A stretch of DNA of 64,000 nt, taken from assembly GCF_023101765.2 (NCBI RefSeq), contig NC_064236.1:21574571-21638570 (forward strand). The letters run 5' to 3'. This stretch comes from Spodoptera frugiperda. Its lineage: Eukaryota; Arthropoda; Insecta; Lepidoptera; Noctuidae. How positions within the stretch are numbered: the stretch's first letter is position 1; each line of letters starts with the position of its first letter. The position numbers and the translations under genes are program-made. Below are positions 45,708 to 57,200 of this stretch, in pieces. The notes beneath the pieces are model-generated. The model did not search any database. It worked only from the letters and a program-made list of their open reading frames with translations, and had not been told where the DNA came from.

Positions 45708-48700
45708 ATGTATTTTAAATTCATCGCGCTAGTTTTCGCTACAACCTGTGCAGTCTTTGTGTCTGTAAGTATCAGATAATATTATTGTATTTTCTTGCGT
45801 TTCCAGTTGTTTTTGTCATTATATTTGCGTTTGATAGGTACCTGCGCACTTAAGATAAAAGGTCATTGATTTTCTCCTTCAAACATAATAGGTTGGACCT
45901 CTGTGTACAATTATCGATTTTATGAAGTCCTTTCATTTTGTCATAAACACTGTCTTGTGATCTAGGTACAAAAAACATACAAACAGCCGAACATAGTACC
46001 TCCTCCTTTTTGTGAAGTCGGTAAAAATTATAGTAATCTTTTCTTTTGATAACGCTTTTACAGTTTTATCCTAGTAGTTTCCGTTGACTAGCTCATTAAA
46101 ATTCTTGCTCTTCACTTCACTCCTTTGGCAAAATATTTTGAAAACAAAATATTTTGAAAATAATTTTAATCATTATATCATCCTAATCTCACCATGCTAG
46201 TGTCGGAGTGAGGTACCTACTAACTTCTTACTATCCCACCCTAACACTGGTTTAAAATAATAAGTGCTGACCGGATTACCATACTGTGATACTCCCTCTT
46301 TTCACATGCCGAATATATTAGGTAACCAAACTTAAAATCTGGCTCAATATCAGACTCCATGCTATTACTGAAAAGCTTTACATTATATGAGCGTTATATT
46401 AGAGCTAGGAATCTAAAAGTACATATTAGTGCTAGATGGTTGCTTGCTTACACACCTCTCATCCGGTTTTAATTATAAACAATTTGTATGCAAATTGTAC
46501 ATATAAACAACTAGCATAGTAATGAGTACCTTTATCCTCACCTTATAAACAAGTTGTAGTTATTTCATTTATTTTACACTTTCATCTTCATTCACAGGGC
46601 CACTCATATGAAGATAATCGCTGTAAATGTGTCTGCCCGAGCCCGGCCACTGTGCTCAACAACACAGCTGGAGCTGATCGAAGCCCTTTCATGAAATCTG
46701 CCAACGTACAACCTAACAAATGGCAAGGAAATTATTAAAAATTATTTTCCTTCTTGCATTTGTAACAAATAGACAGTGTGCTGTCTACTCATTTTTATTT
46801 GTCTATCTCTTGAAGGGCTGAAGAATCATCTTATTTTAAAGAACCTTTAAAGATTAATACCATAGCTGATTGCGAAGCTCTGTGAGGAAATATTTAGTTA
46901 ATTATGTAAAAATGCCATAATAAATCAATGCTAAAGAAAAACTACACATATTTCGTGCAATAGTACTTATTACGCAATGGACAGGAAAATTTTGCATTAA
47001 CACGCTAACTTGCATTGCATTAACGCACATATGCGTCATGGGCACTGAACGTGTTAACTATCATAAAACATGGAGATTGTTTCTTTTTTCTTACTCTGAA
47101 CGACAATAGAAAAGAGAAAACTATTTATAATCAACAATTTCAAAAAGTCAATTTCATTATTAGTCTGTGTTCGTCCATTGCTGGACATAGGCCTCACTAA
47201 TTGCACACCACTTAGCTCAACATTTAGCTCTTCTCATACAACTAGATACTTGTTTTTTCAAACTTATCAATAAGTTGCTGAAGCATAAATATTAATTTGT
47301 AAATTATTGTTCAATGGTTTTAACATTTCTTTATCATATCAAAGAAAAATAATCAACATACAAATTGTATTGAAAGAAAGATTCTAAGTTGTGTTTTATG
47401 GTCAATTTTTAAACAGTGTTTTCTGTCACACAGTTCTGTCATTTGACTTTAATAACTGCATGAAAAGCAAATGCTAACAACTTTACAATACAATGTAGTA
47501 TGTCGTGCCAAGTTTACTATCCCTTGAAGAATATCTGTATACCTATTCAACGCCATTGCTATTGTAGTTTCATCATGTTTATTCAATTTATGTGATTGCA
47601 CCATTTGATTGCAGGGCAATTGTGTTCTCAATCTTCGTTTTTCTTGATGCTACTGCGATGTGCATATGTTGTGCGAATTTATATTTTCAATGCTTTGCCC
47701 TTGTTACTAAGAATATTTTTATAATGTCAAAATGTATTGTATTGTCAAAATGGCATTTTTATTGTATTGCCGTAATACTATCTCCACAATATTGTGGAGA
47801 TAGCTGACCCTAAGTCATTCAGCAAAAAAGCAGGAGTAGGAACGGGGTGGTTTTTAGTCAGTCAAAAGTCTGACACTCCTACTCGCTTTGCCCAAGGCAG
47901 GAGAAGGCTGATTGATTTTCTCCCACAAAAAAAAAAGCCATTCAGCAAAATTTCAAAGTATCGATGATCCGGTCCAAATTATATTTTTTTAACAATTGAA
48001 ACAATATTTAAATATTCCTTTGTCGCTCTTGCGTTACTGTAAGAAGTTGCAATCCTAAATCAAGAACATAACATCATATGATGACGCCATGTTAGAATGG
48101 CTTAACTGCAAATATCTGGGGCTGTTACTCTTGAATCCAATTCTGATCCATCAACATTGATATTGTGAAAATTCAGAGTTGCAACACTAGCTCTTATTGC
48201 TATCCATATTGCGTAGAATTAAATGAACTAAATGGTATTGAGTTTGGCTGAATGTTATTTTAACAGCAACATATATTTATTATAATTACTTAAAGTATGC
48301 AATTCATATAACATTATAAGTTACTGTGTATAAGTATATCCTTTCTTCTAATGAAGCGATTTGATGTGAAGCATAATGATTATTATTAACTACTTATGTA
48401 AAACTTTATACTATTTTAATATCATTTCTCCTCTACCAGCAACTGTGAATCGGTGATCCTGCCACGTGTGGGTGACCAGATCAAGGGTCGAGAGCAAGAG
48501 TTCTGTCCACGCTGTGAATGCAAGTATGAAAACAGGAACACTACTATTATCAAGGTATGTAAACATCATGCTATCATTTGCATATATTGCACGATTGTAT
48601 CCAAATACCTGGTGTTAAATTATTTTCCACTGCCATTGTGGTACACTACACTTTAGAACAAACTTCACTGACGGACAATTCAATCAAAGTTTCAAAAGCG

Positions 48701-51060
48701 TTTAAGGATCAATTAAAATAAATGCCTCATTGCCTGTGTGGTTGCAAGTGCGACTGCCGCGCAAGGGTCTCGGGTTCGATTCCCGGGTCGGGCGAAGAAT
48801 TGCTAAACTTTTATCGGTTTTTTCGAAAAATTCTCAGTAATAGCACGGAGTTTGAAAATTTGCCCGGTTTGGCAATAGGCTCACCACCTAATTATTACAT
48901 AGGACTTACAACATAAATTGTGAAAAGTGTGTGTACATTGTACAGTGGCATTACGTGTCATAATGTGCACCTCTACCTACCCCTTCGAGGATGAAAGACG
49001 TGACGATAGCGATATATAAAATAAATGCTATGAATTTGACTTTGGAAACAGCCTGGCGTTTGTTCTGAACTCCAACTCATGTATTTTTGAAGATTTGAAG
49101 GTCTCTGGTCTATAGTGTGGATTATAGAATTGTACTTGGTTTTTTGGTGCTGTGTTAACTACATAATAAGAATAGTTACACTACCTCAGTAGTGCTTAAC
49201 TATGAAGCAAATACAAAGAGGTGTCATAACTGGATTTGCCTTCATGACACGCATCATTTGACACTTTACGGGGAGCGAGAGGCGTTACAAACCACACCCT
49301 TCTGTATTTTCTATCTGGGTATCCCATACTACAAAAACATTAGCAATTGCCCACACTTTAATGAGCCATTTTCACTTTTTGAGCGCTTATAACTTATCTA
49401 CGCCTGTTTACTTACAGTATATCTTTAGGCAGGGCCAAATTATTTCCTCAACTATAGAATCAATACAAATGTTATTTAACAATTCCAGGTGGTAGTGATC
49501 ATAGTGATTTGGGTGATTATGCTGCTGGTGGTGTACATGGGCTTCCTCATCTGCCTCGACCCTCTCATCAACAAGCGAGCCAAGGCATCCTACCAGGAAC
49601 ACACCAACGAGGATGTAAGTTTGTATTCCAACCTCTTGCACGGAATGCTACCGCTGGGAAAACCAAAAATTATATTAATGGAGCCGATGATTCGGTAGAA
49701 TTTTGCGTGCTTTGTGTTGTTTGTCTGCTAGCTCGTCGATTTGGTTGTCGGTGGATATTTGTCTTGAAATTCGATCATCTCACCATACATTGCAATGTCA
49801 TTTCGTCACTCATAACTCATTTAATTCCAACAACGTAATCATAGAAGGTGGCCAGATAGATAAGAGCTATCCATGTACTACTTATATGGCTGGATCTAAG
49901 AAATTAACGATTATTACAATAAAGCTTATTGTTACATTAAAAGCTCTTTCTTCATATTAGAAAGAGTAACTATGCCCACGCTACTGCAAAGACTCACATA
50001 GTCGCTTTCGCATTTCATAGAAAATATTAACTTATAACATTATCACCATCATTGGACACTTCCTACGTACAATCGGATAGCTTATGATTTTACGTGTGTC
50101 TTCATATTTTGATGTGTGTTTCATCTAATCGGATCATTATAACTGAATTAACTGATGGAAAAACTATTTTCATAAAGGAGTAGTTTACATCCGGGCATAG
50201 AAAGTTACCTACATAGTTACCAATAAACACTAACTCCGATTTATACGTGGATTAGATTAATTTTTCTTCCGTGCAACCACAAAGCCAATTTAGCACAGTT
50301 ATGAGGAAGTACGCGAGCAACAATTTGGCAATTCGAACAATATGTAATTGAAGAACTGCACAAAGAAATACGTAGGAAGTGTCTGTCCATTCGACAGACA
50401 GTTTTAAATATACATGAGGCCGATGTTTCCTATCTTAGGCCTCGTTTATGGAGACGCGGAGCTTTGTGCGCCGCGTGAGGCACACTCTTGAACGGTTTGC
50501 GGTGCGGACCGTACGTCTGTGCCGGTTCCGGCGTGGGGCGGGCGTGGTCTCTTGCGTGCTTCGCTACGGCATACGCAACAGGATCCAAAGCTGATTCCGC
50601 CGGGTAATCTACACATGGGTGACACAAATTTTAACCAAAACAAAGGCGAATTAGCGTACTACAAGAGTCAGGTCGTTATTTGATGCGTGGCTGAATCACA
50701 ACATGGCCATTTGTTCCGTGTTAACAGGATACCTACACGCAACAGTAACCGCTCACACTCAAACAGAACGCGTCTCCATAAACACTGAACATTCCATTCG
50801 CTTCGTGTCACACGTCATCATCATTGAGACTAAATTACATCTCAATTTGGACATAATAACCGAAGCCTACCTAAGACAACTTGTATTACATGCATGGATT
50901 ATTGGCTCCGCAGGACGAGAGCACGCTCGGCGGGCCTTCGCAACAGATGGGAGCGCGTGGCAACGTTCTCAACAGGGTGACGCACCAGCAGGACAAGTGG
51001 AAGCGCCAAGTCCGTGAGCAGCGCCGCAACATCTACGACAGGCATACGATGCTGAACTAG
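45708..51060 (+). CDS. TMEM9: Transmembrane protein 9 (TMEM9), five coding exons
   Basis: Coding exons are 45708-45764, 46598-46722, 48440-48554, 49489-49614 and 50914-51060, giving 570 nt and 189 aa (human TMEM9 is of similar length). Exon 1 encodes just the signal peptide (MYFKFIALVFATTCAVFVS). Residues 20-99 are a luminal domain with conserved cysteines 28, 30, 32, 61, 63, 83, 86 and 88 (RCKCVCP, CNC, CPRCECKYE) and N-glycosylation sequons at N40 and N94. Residues 100-122 form one membrane helix ending in LDPLINKR. The cytosolic tail ends with the family signature NVLNRVTHQQDKWKRQVREQ followed by RRNIYDRHTMLN. TMEM9 proteins sit in late endosomes/lysosomes and are reported to associate with the V-ATPase and with CLC exchangers; function here is inferred from the family. 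Phases match at every junction. Intron 2 needs a GC donor. Introns are 833, 1717, 934 and 1299 bp. Confidence 0.93.
46723..46728 (+). other. GC 5' splice site of TMEM9 intron 2
   Basis: Exon 2 must end with the first two bases of a cysteine codon (AAA TG|gcaagg), joined to C|AAC TGT after ccag at 48439. This restores the conserved CNC motif and the frame. No GT lies in a usable position before the in-frame TAA at 46736-46738. GC-AG introns are a known minority class, and gcaag is their typical donor. Confidence 0.8.
47160..47230 (-). repeat. LINE 3'-end remnant in TMEM9 intron 2
   Basis: gttcgtccattgctggacat followed by aggcctcac is the reverse complement of the common moth LINE end also seen at 62944-62990. 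Confidence 0.5.
47778..47803. repeat. Perfect 26-bp palindrome in TMEM9 intron 2
   Basis: ctatctccacaat is followed directly by attgtggagatag. It lies 23 bp before a reversed repeat E copy. Confidence 0.85.
47826..47935 (-). repeat. Dispersed repeat E, reversed copy in TMEM9 intron 2
   Basis: agcaggagtaggaacggggt, then agtctgacactcctactcgc and ttctcccacaaaaa, is the reverse complement of the family seen at 10871-11130, with its T-rich edge now an A run. Confidence 0.7.
48714..49028 (+). mobile_element. tRNA-derived SINE A, copy 2, with 12-bp target duplication
   Basis: taaaataaatgc occurs at 48714-48725 and 49017-49028, flanking the SINE body. The body has the pol III B box (gggttcgattcccgggtc) and a tail shared with 12690-12966 (tagcacggagtttgaaaatt, gtgcacctctacctacccc). 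It lies in TMEM9 intron 3 in the sense orientation. The 64-codon frame crossing it is not a gene. Confidence 0.88.
50444..50783. mobile_element. MITE-like element in TMEM9 intron 4
   Basis: A perfect 15-bp inverted repeat, gtttatggagacgcg (50444-50458) and its complement (50769-50783), encloses a GC-rich body of about 310 bp. No target duplication is evident. Frames within it are compositional artefacts. Confidence 0.55.
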
Positions 51061-54000
51061 GACTCGCTTCATACCTCATCCGTGGCGTAGCAATACTAAG
51101 GTAAACGTTTACCGCGGGCCCCGAATTTTCTAAATAGGTAGCTGTCCATGTATATAGGACTATGTGGTTTGCAATAGGTTGTGCTTGAAGTTATTTTTTC
51201 AGTTTCTTGTTTATTCAGTAAGCTGTTCGTTACGCTTTCCCAAGCATGAAGTCTATACCAACGTACACAATTGCAAACTAACATAAAGTATGTATTTGAA
51301 AATCAGGGCCCTACAGCTGCACTTTCCATGGATGGAGGTAGGTGAAGAGTATATCAATGAATCACTTGCTTCGAGGACAGACCAATACATGTTAAAAAGC
51401 TAAAGCAATATAAAACTCGGCAGCAGCAATATACAACGCATGTATACAAGTAAAAAAATTTTGAAGCATTTTTAACATTATACACACATGTTATATACAA
51501 TTAAAACTTATTAATCGCTAGATTGAGTAGGAATTTATTGATATATTTACCATTAACAATCATGAATATTGTTGCACATTCAAAACAGTTTTGCACCATT
51601 TACAGTTACAACTAAGTACTTTAAAATCAAGTCATTTTGTAATATAATTATAATCACTTTTCATATTAAACCAACTGTTTACTATATACCAGGTAGGTAG
51701 GAAGGCAAGTGAGAAAAAGAAACATTTTCATTCCTCTCTTCATAGTCTGTAAGGTTTAGTGTAAGGTTTGCCAGCATCTAGCTTTGATTAGGTTATGTGC
51801 TGATAAAAGACTACCAAAATGAAAGACAAGAGTCTAAATAGTGAAAGTTTACATTATATAAATAAGTTATATTATATTTAAATTGTTATTTATGAGTCTA
51901 AGACAGGCCTGGTTAGGCTACCGTGATGGATATTAATGTGGTAAATTTTAGAGAAAATTGGTCAAAGTCTTCCATGGAATAAATACCAACAAACTTAGTA
52001 GGTATGCATTGTAAAAATCCACTGCTGTTGTTTCCCAAATTGTATGTACTTATTGTATATTTTTGGCATCCCACGATTCATGTTTATATATTTTAGCGAT
52101 ATTAAAATTAGCACTAATATGTATGTTTTCGATGTATTGTGTATTCAGACATTTAATAATAATATTTACCTATTTTATGAATGTTGAAGTTTTTGATATG
52201 TCTTTACTGCACCGTAACATTCAATTAATTATAGCACTAATGGTAACTTGCTTGTGATAATAGCTACATAGTATAAAAATTAAAAACAATATACATATAA
52301 TCATTTGTGATGTTCCATATGTACACTGATATGTCTAACTCGCACCACAGACAACGATAATGCTTAAAGGTAGTTGAAATGGAAACTGAGAAAAATGTCT
52401 GTCCTCGAAGCTACACGCAACGTTTGTAGGGTAAGCACGTAACATATATTCAAATAAATTAAAAATCACGTAAGCAAACACAATCCCATATATTAAGGAA
52501 TTTAATACTAAGGAAAAGCAATGAAACCAACGAGCATGTTCTATACATTTACTATAAAATTATGATACTCTCATACATTTGATATTTGCAATTTGATCGA
52601 ATATAATTAATAATATATTATGCTGGATTTTTGGTACTAGATATGAAATACTAATTACAAATATTATCTCTTAAATTTTACCGTATTAATCAAATGTTTA
52701 ACCAAGTTTAAAATTATGTAATAAATCAATGTAAAGACACTCTTTTTAAATTAATATAAGAAATAAAGAAATACGAAATAAAATTAAGTATTATAACTCA
52801 TTTTAAAGTAATTTCTAGTACTAGAATCTAACCACAAAAAAAAAGTCTTTTAACAAGTATATAACAATAAAATATTCTCATCTGATTTTATATACAAACA
52901 ATTCAATGTAGAGTTACTTATCGTTCAAGAAATATTATACATGTGATTTCATATATACTTGTTAGTGTTAAGATTACAATCTTTCTGCTTCGGCGTAGTC
53001 GGGTAAAAAGACGAAGCTATTGACTAGAAAATGTAACCAAAAGGGTAAAGTAAAAGTATATAAGCCAATGTAAAAGACTAGATTTCGATTTTGCACTTAG
53101 GAAATTCTAGATGTTAGTATGCACCCGAAATATGACTATTATTCTTTTAAAAGTATTTATATATGTCTATTAAGTAGATGTTTAACTGCAGTATCATAGT
53201 ATATCAGTTTTGTAACATGCTTATGAAGTATTACAGAACATTTTAAATTATATTACATTGTTCAGTCAATAGGCACACTAGGTGTTATGATAAATTACTC
53301 AAGTTTCAATGAGATTTGATGTTTTACTGTAAAATCAACAAGTATTTGATATGTTTTATCTGTTCTATCTGTATAGTAATTAAAATAATATACACAAATT
53401 TTGGATTTTTTAAATGTTATGTAATGGGGTCTACCGTTATTTTACTCAGTAGATGGTGCAAATGTAGGCAGAGGTATTTTTATCCAATCACAGCAGCTGT
53501 CAAATATTGAACGTCTAATGGTGTGACACTAGCTAATTGCCTATTGGACGAACAACGACAGGTTCACACTAGCGCCATCTGGTGAGGAAAATATAGGAAA
53601 ATAGGCCCAATAGAAAAAATTAAGCATAATAAGTTTATTGCTGTCTACAATATATTTAATTAAAGTATTAAATGTTGTCAGTACCACGTAAACATATTAA
53701 ATATGTATATTATGTATTTTTACTTAAAATCTATATATTTTGCCATAGATTTTTTCTACTTTTTTACTTCCAAGTATACATTTTAAAAGACATTTAATCA
53801 ACTTTATTTATTAATGTACAATCAACAAATTCGGATTACGATCCACCTTAAGCTTATTTACATTTCTGTGGCAACAGCCTTGTTATCTGTAATTTAACTG
53901 CAAAGCAAACGGTTCTAGTCTTTCGACAGCTTGTATTCTGCGAGTTTATAACATCATAACTGCGATGTGCACTGTAAACAAAGAATGACAAATCTTTAGT

Positions 54001-54140
54001 TATTTTGACGATTTCAAGCGATTTCTCAAGAACGTTGGGGTCTATGTCGATTGTACATAATTATATTTATTGTTCAATGAATATTTCTAACCGTTTTTAT
54101 TACAATTTTTACAGCGTGAAATGCGTGAATTATACATATA
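51061..54140 (+). other. TMEM9 3' UTR and downstream sequence
   Basis: No further coding motif. Several AATAAA words could end the TMEM9 transcript (for example, around 52721, 52763 and 52867), and the choice cannot be made from sequence. A CTCF-like word lies at 53571. Confidence 0.45.
53571..53585 (-). promoter_or_regulatory. CTCF-like motif
   Basis: The minus strand reads TCACCAGATGGCGCT, close to the conserved CTCF core (CCAC.AG..GGCGC). Moth CTCF specificity is assumed to resemble that of other insects. Weaker relatives are at 44391 and 45364, on the other side of TMEM9. Confidence 0.3.
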
Positions 54141-54148
54141 TAAACACT

Positions 54149-55245
54149 ATGGTACGAGAGCTAGCAACGTCGAAAAAACAACAATTTCAAGAAGGCCAGT
54201 TTTTAGATATAGTATGTCTCTCACTCTCCCAGACATCATACGGGCTATCTGGCACCTGGTAGTGGTTGCGTTCACCAGTGCGCATCGCATTTGTACAGGT
54301 AACATTTCAACTTTTCAAACCATTTAAGAAGTTATTTTTTATTATTATTATTTTTATTGAACTTATAGGAGCATGAATCTATTATTGCCAGGCTTTTTTA
54401 TTGTTGTTTAAGCTATGCCAAGCGCCAATTCAGATTTTTTTTTATGAATTACTTTAGTATGGCTGAAATTTTTGTATAATGTTATTTAAGTAAGAAAACC
54501 GGCCAAGTGCGAGTCGGATTCGCTCGTGAAGGGTTCCGTAACAGTAAGTAGATGACATAATATAAAAGTTATAAAATAACTTGGTTTTACATAGTGTTTG
54601 TATGAACGACAAAGTTATATTTGCGGTTTTTGAAAATGTTTTATTTCTTAAAAACTAATAATTATATCTGGTTCAAACCAATTTTCGTTGTTAGTTTCTA
54701 TTGAAATCTACAGCATATATTTTTTTTAGTTTTCTCACTCTCTTATTTTAAAAGTTAGAGGGGGGAGGACACTCATTTTTCCACTTTGGAAGCGTCTAAC
54801 TTTCAAACGATTGATTTTGACGAAAAACGGCTTTAGGAACCTTAACATCTTTTTTAAAGATCTATCCATAGACACCAATCACATTGGCATAATCGGTATT
54901 GTAAGCTGAAAAAAATATTTTTGTGATTCAGTTCCATGTATGGAGTGGCCCCCTTAAATTATTAAATTTATTATTTTTTATTCAAAATTCGAATAGCAAT
55001 TACCGAAACACATCAACCTAAAAAGTTTCAACTATGTTAGCCTAACAGTTTCGGAAATATAATGAAAATGGTTTGAAAAGTTGAAATTTTACCTGTACAA
55101 ATGCGATGCGCACTGGTGAACGCAACCACTACCAGGTGCCAGATAGCCCGTATGATGTCTGGGAGAGTGAGAGACATACTATATCTAAAAACTGGCCTTC
55201 TTGAAATGCTCTCTCAAAAACGTTGCCAGCTCTTATACGACTAGC
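54149..55245. mobile_element. 1.1-kb inverted duplication enclosing repeat D, copy 2
   Basis: 54183-54328 and 55066-55210 are near-perfect reverse complements (about 145 bp, with weaker pairing outward for another 35 bp). The inner 740 bp hold repeat D (54504-55060). Each arm carries the same short open frame beginning MSLTLPDIIRAIWHLVVVAF and ending at acag|gta, which looks like a splice donor. It could be a composite foldback element or an inverted duplication of an exon-like segment. No target duplication is visible. Confidence 0.65.
54504..55060 (+). repeat. Repeat D, copy 2
   Basis: It starts with ccggccaagtgcgagtcgg and tgaagggttccgtaac, and follows 35350-36000 closely. The distal part with the ACGG words and the terminal tacggaaccct is missing. 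It shows the pre-insertion state of the site where a SINE B sits in copy 1. Confidence 0.65.
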
Positions 55246-56782
55246 TTTTTGTGGCAGAACGGTTTGGCCACAATACAAGTAACTAAACTAAATGTACATT
55301 TAAAAAATAGTAATGATCCCTATTCACGCTGATTGTTTAAATCAAACATTTTAACAATAAAAAGTTTCAATAATTAAATATATTAATTAAATAGCCACTA
55401 TGTTATTGTAAATCAATGTATAACTATAGTTTAGCAGTTAGCTTAAGTTTACCAGCATCACCGTCAAGCCTTAGATGTAGATCATGTATTCAAAGCTATA
55501 CAATATACATTTCTTTCTTAGGTTTATAATACCAGTTTTACGGAACATTGGACTTTAATACTAGCTCCACAGACTAGTCCATGTGGTTTGTCAAAGGCGG
55601 ACTATATCAATATTATAATTTGTGTAGTTCTGGTTGAACATCATTTCGGCTGGACCAGTTCTTTAGATATTGGGCGAGCCGACTCGCTCTACTAATTATG
55701 CCTTATACGGTAGAACGGGTTGAATAGACGCAAAATAGGAGTGAATAAATGTTGGGAAAATGTTCTAATATCTGTTCACCCTATTCTTGTACCTATTCAC
55801 CCGGTTTTACGGTACATATAGTTACACTTTCCAATGTTTTATCAATAAACAACAACTGCAAGTATATAAAAATGGTACCATAGACCATGTTCCGTGAGAC
55901 AGGCTATAAGTGAAACTATATTAAATAAAATGTAAGCAAATCAGTCCTCATTTCTTAGATAGATTGTCGCAGATTCACTTGCTAACGTATTGTAATAATA
56001 TCATTTGTGAATATGTTTCTATTGCAAGTACTCACCGATAATGTGTGTTAAAATTAATACTATTTCATTATTTATTGTTGTATGAATTGCCGCATCATAT
56101 TATCAATAGTTGTTTTCACAAAATGTTTATCAAGTATTGTGATTTTGCGACATTCTTATATCTTGTTATCTCTTCTACATCTATCGCATCTATTGTAGGT
56201 CCCTTATTTAATGAATTTAATTAGTCCGTAATTTATTTAAATTGTCATGTAAATATTTTAATATAATACGTGTTATCTCTTGATTATTAAAATAAATAAT
56301 ACTTGAATGGATTTCTTATATTTTTTATTGTACACTCCCTGTTAGTATCTTCTCAAAAGTTGTAACGTTTTAGTTAAATTCATTTTTGACTGTGTAATAT
56401 GTTTGTACGACACTAGATGTAGAATTATCGATATAATACAAATATTGTGAAGTAAAGTTGAATTTTGAAAGTGTAAACAGTCACATGAAAAAAAAACAAT
56501 GTCACTATCCCGCACAATAGGTGTAAAGGTGAGTGAGATATTTGAAGGCTTAGTACGAGTTTTTTTACGTTTAACGAGATCGAAACGCGCTCTTGTTTCG
56601 TTTTCGTTCAACGTAAAGCAAACTCGTACTAGGTACTGATAAAAATGACTTATGAAATGCAAGTGACACGTTTAAATTTTAATACTTTATTCCTAACATT
56701 CAACCCTAAAGGTCTGTGGAGGAGACCTTGGGTTGAATATTTGAATTGTTCGCGTTGACCGGAATTTACTCTTTATTCCTAA
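55246..56782. other. No gene; one small hairpin at 55706-55814
   Basis: tacggtagaacgggttgaat and the complement of attcacccggttttacggta face each other about 60 bp apart, with several mismatches, suggesting a decayed MITE. The rest is AT-rich with AATAAA words near 56290. The frames at 56342-56662 lack motifs. Confidence 0.45.
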
Positions 56783-57044
56783 GGGCCTATGCACACCACG
56801 TTTTGTAATTATTTTCTCCCTCAGGGCAGTTTGTTGTCGTTTGTATCGATACGAACGCGTGGCACCAGCGCTTGTGCATCGATACACACGCGCGTTGGCA
56901 TCGCGTCCTGTTTCGCCACACAAGCGCGTGCGCGTCAGGTGTGCAAAGGTCTACAGGCTGCGTCTAACTTGCGTGCGTATCGCGTCTGTATCGCTAAAAA
57001 CGCGCGTAGACGGCGCGTTTAAAAAACGTGGTGTGCATAGGCCC
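56783..57044. mobile_element. MITE Y, copy 1
   Basis: The termini gggcctatgcacaccacg and cgtggtgtgcataggccc are perfect inverted repeats. The body is GC-rich with many GCGCGT/ACGCGC words, so long spurious frames cross it in several phases. A reduced copy is at 63747-63811. Confidence 0.8.
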
Positions 57045-57047
57045 CAG

Positions 57048-57200
57048 CTAGCGACCCGCCCCGACTTAGCACGGGTATAACAATATATAGCCTATACCTA
57101 TGTCACTCACTGAAAAAAATATTTAAATCGATCCAGTAGTTGGCCACGTGGAAACGGTGGAAAACAGCCAACGCTTGTCTGCAACGTAAATGGTCATTGC
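57048..57200 (-). mobile_element. Helitron 3'-end fragment
   Basis: The minus strand ends with GGGGCGGGTCGCTAG, like the Helitron at 41231, but the following base is C rather than T. The right limit is uncertain. It directly abuts MITE Y. Confidence 0.45.

Noticed and set aside
49408..49838. Alternative frames across TMEM9 exon 4 and the start of intron 4
   Set aside because: The 69- and 109-codon plus frames and the 77-codon minus frame are out of phase with the conserved exon or read through its GT donor.
50430..50643. Two overlapping minus frames of 65 codons in TMEM9 intron 4
   Set aside because: They fall inside the GC-rich MITE-like element.
56693..57080. Arginine-rich frames on both strands
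   Set aside because: They are translations of the CpG-rich body of MITE Y.
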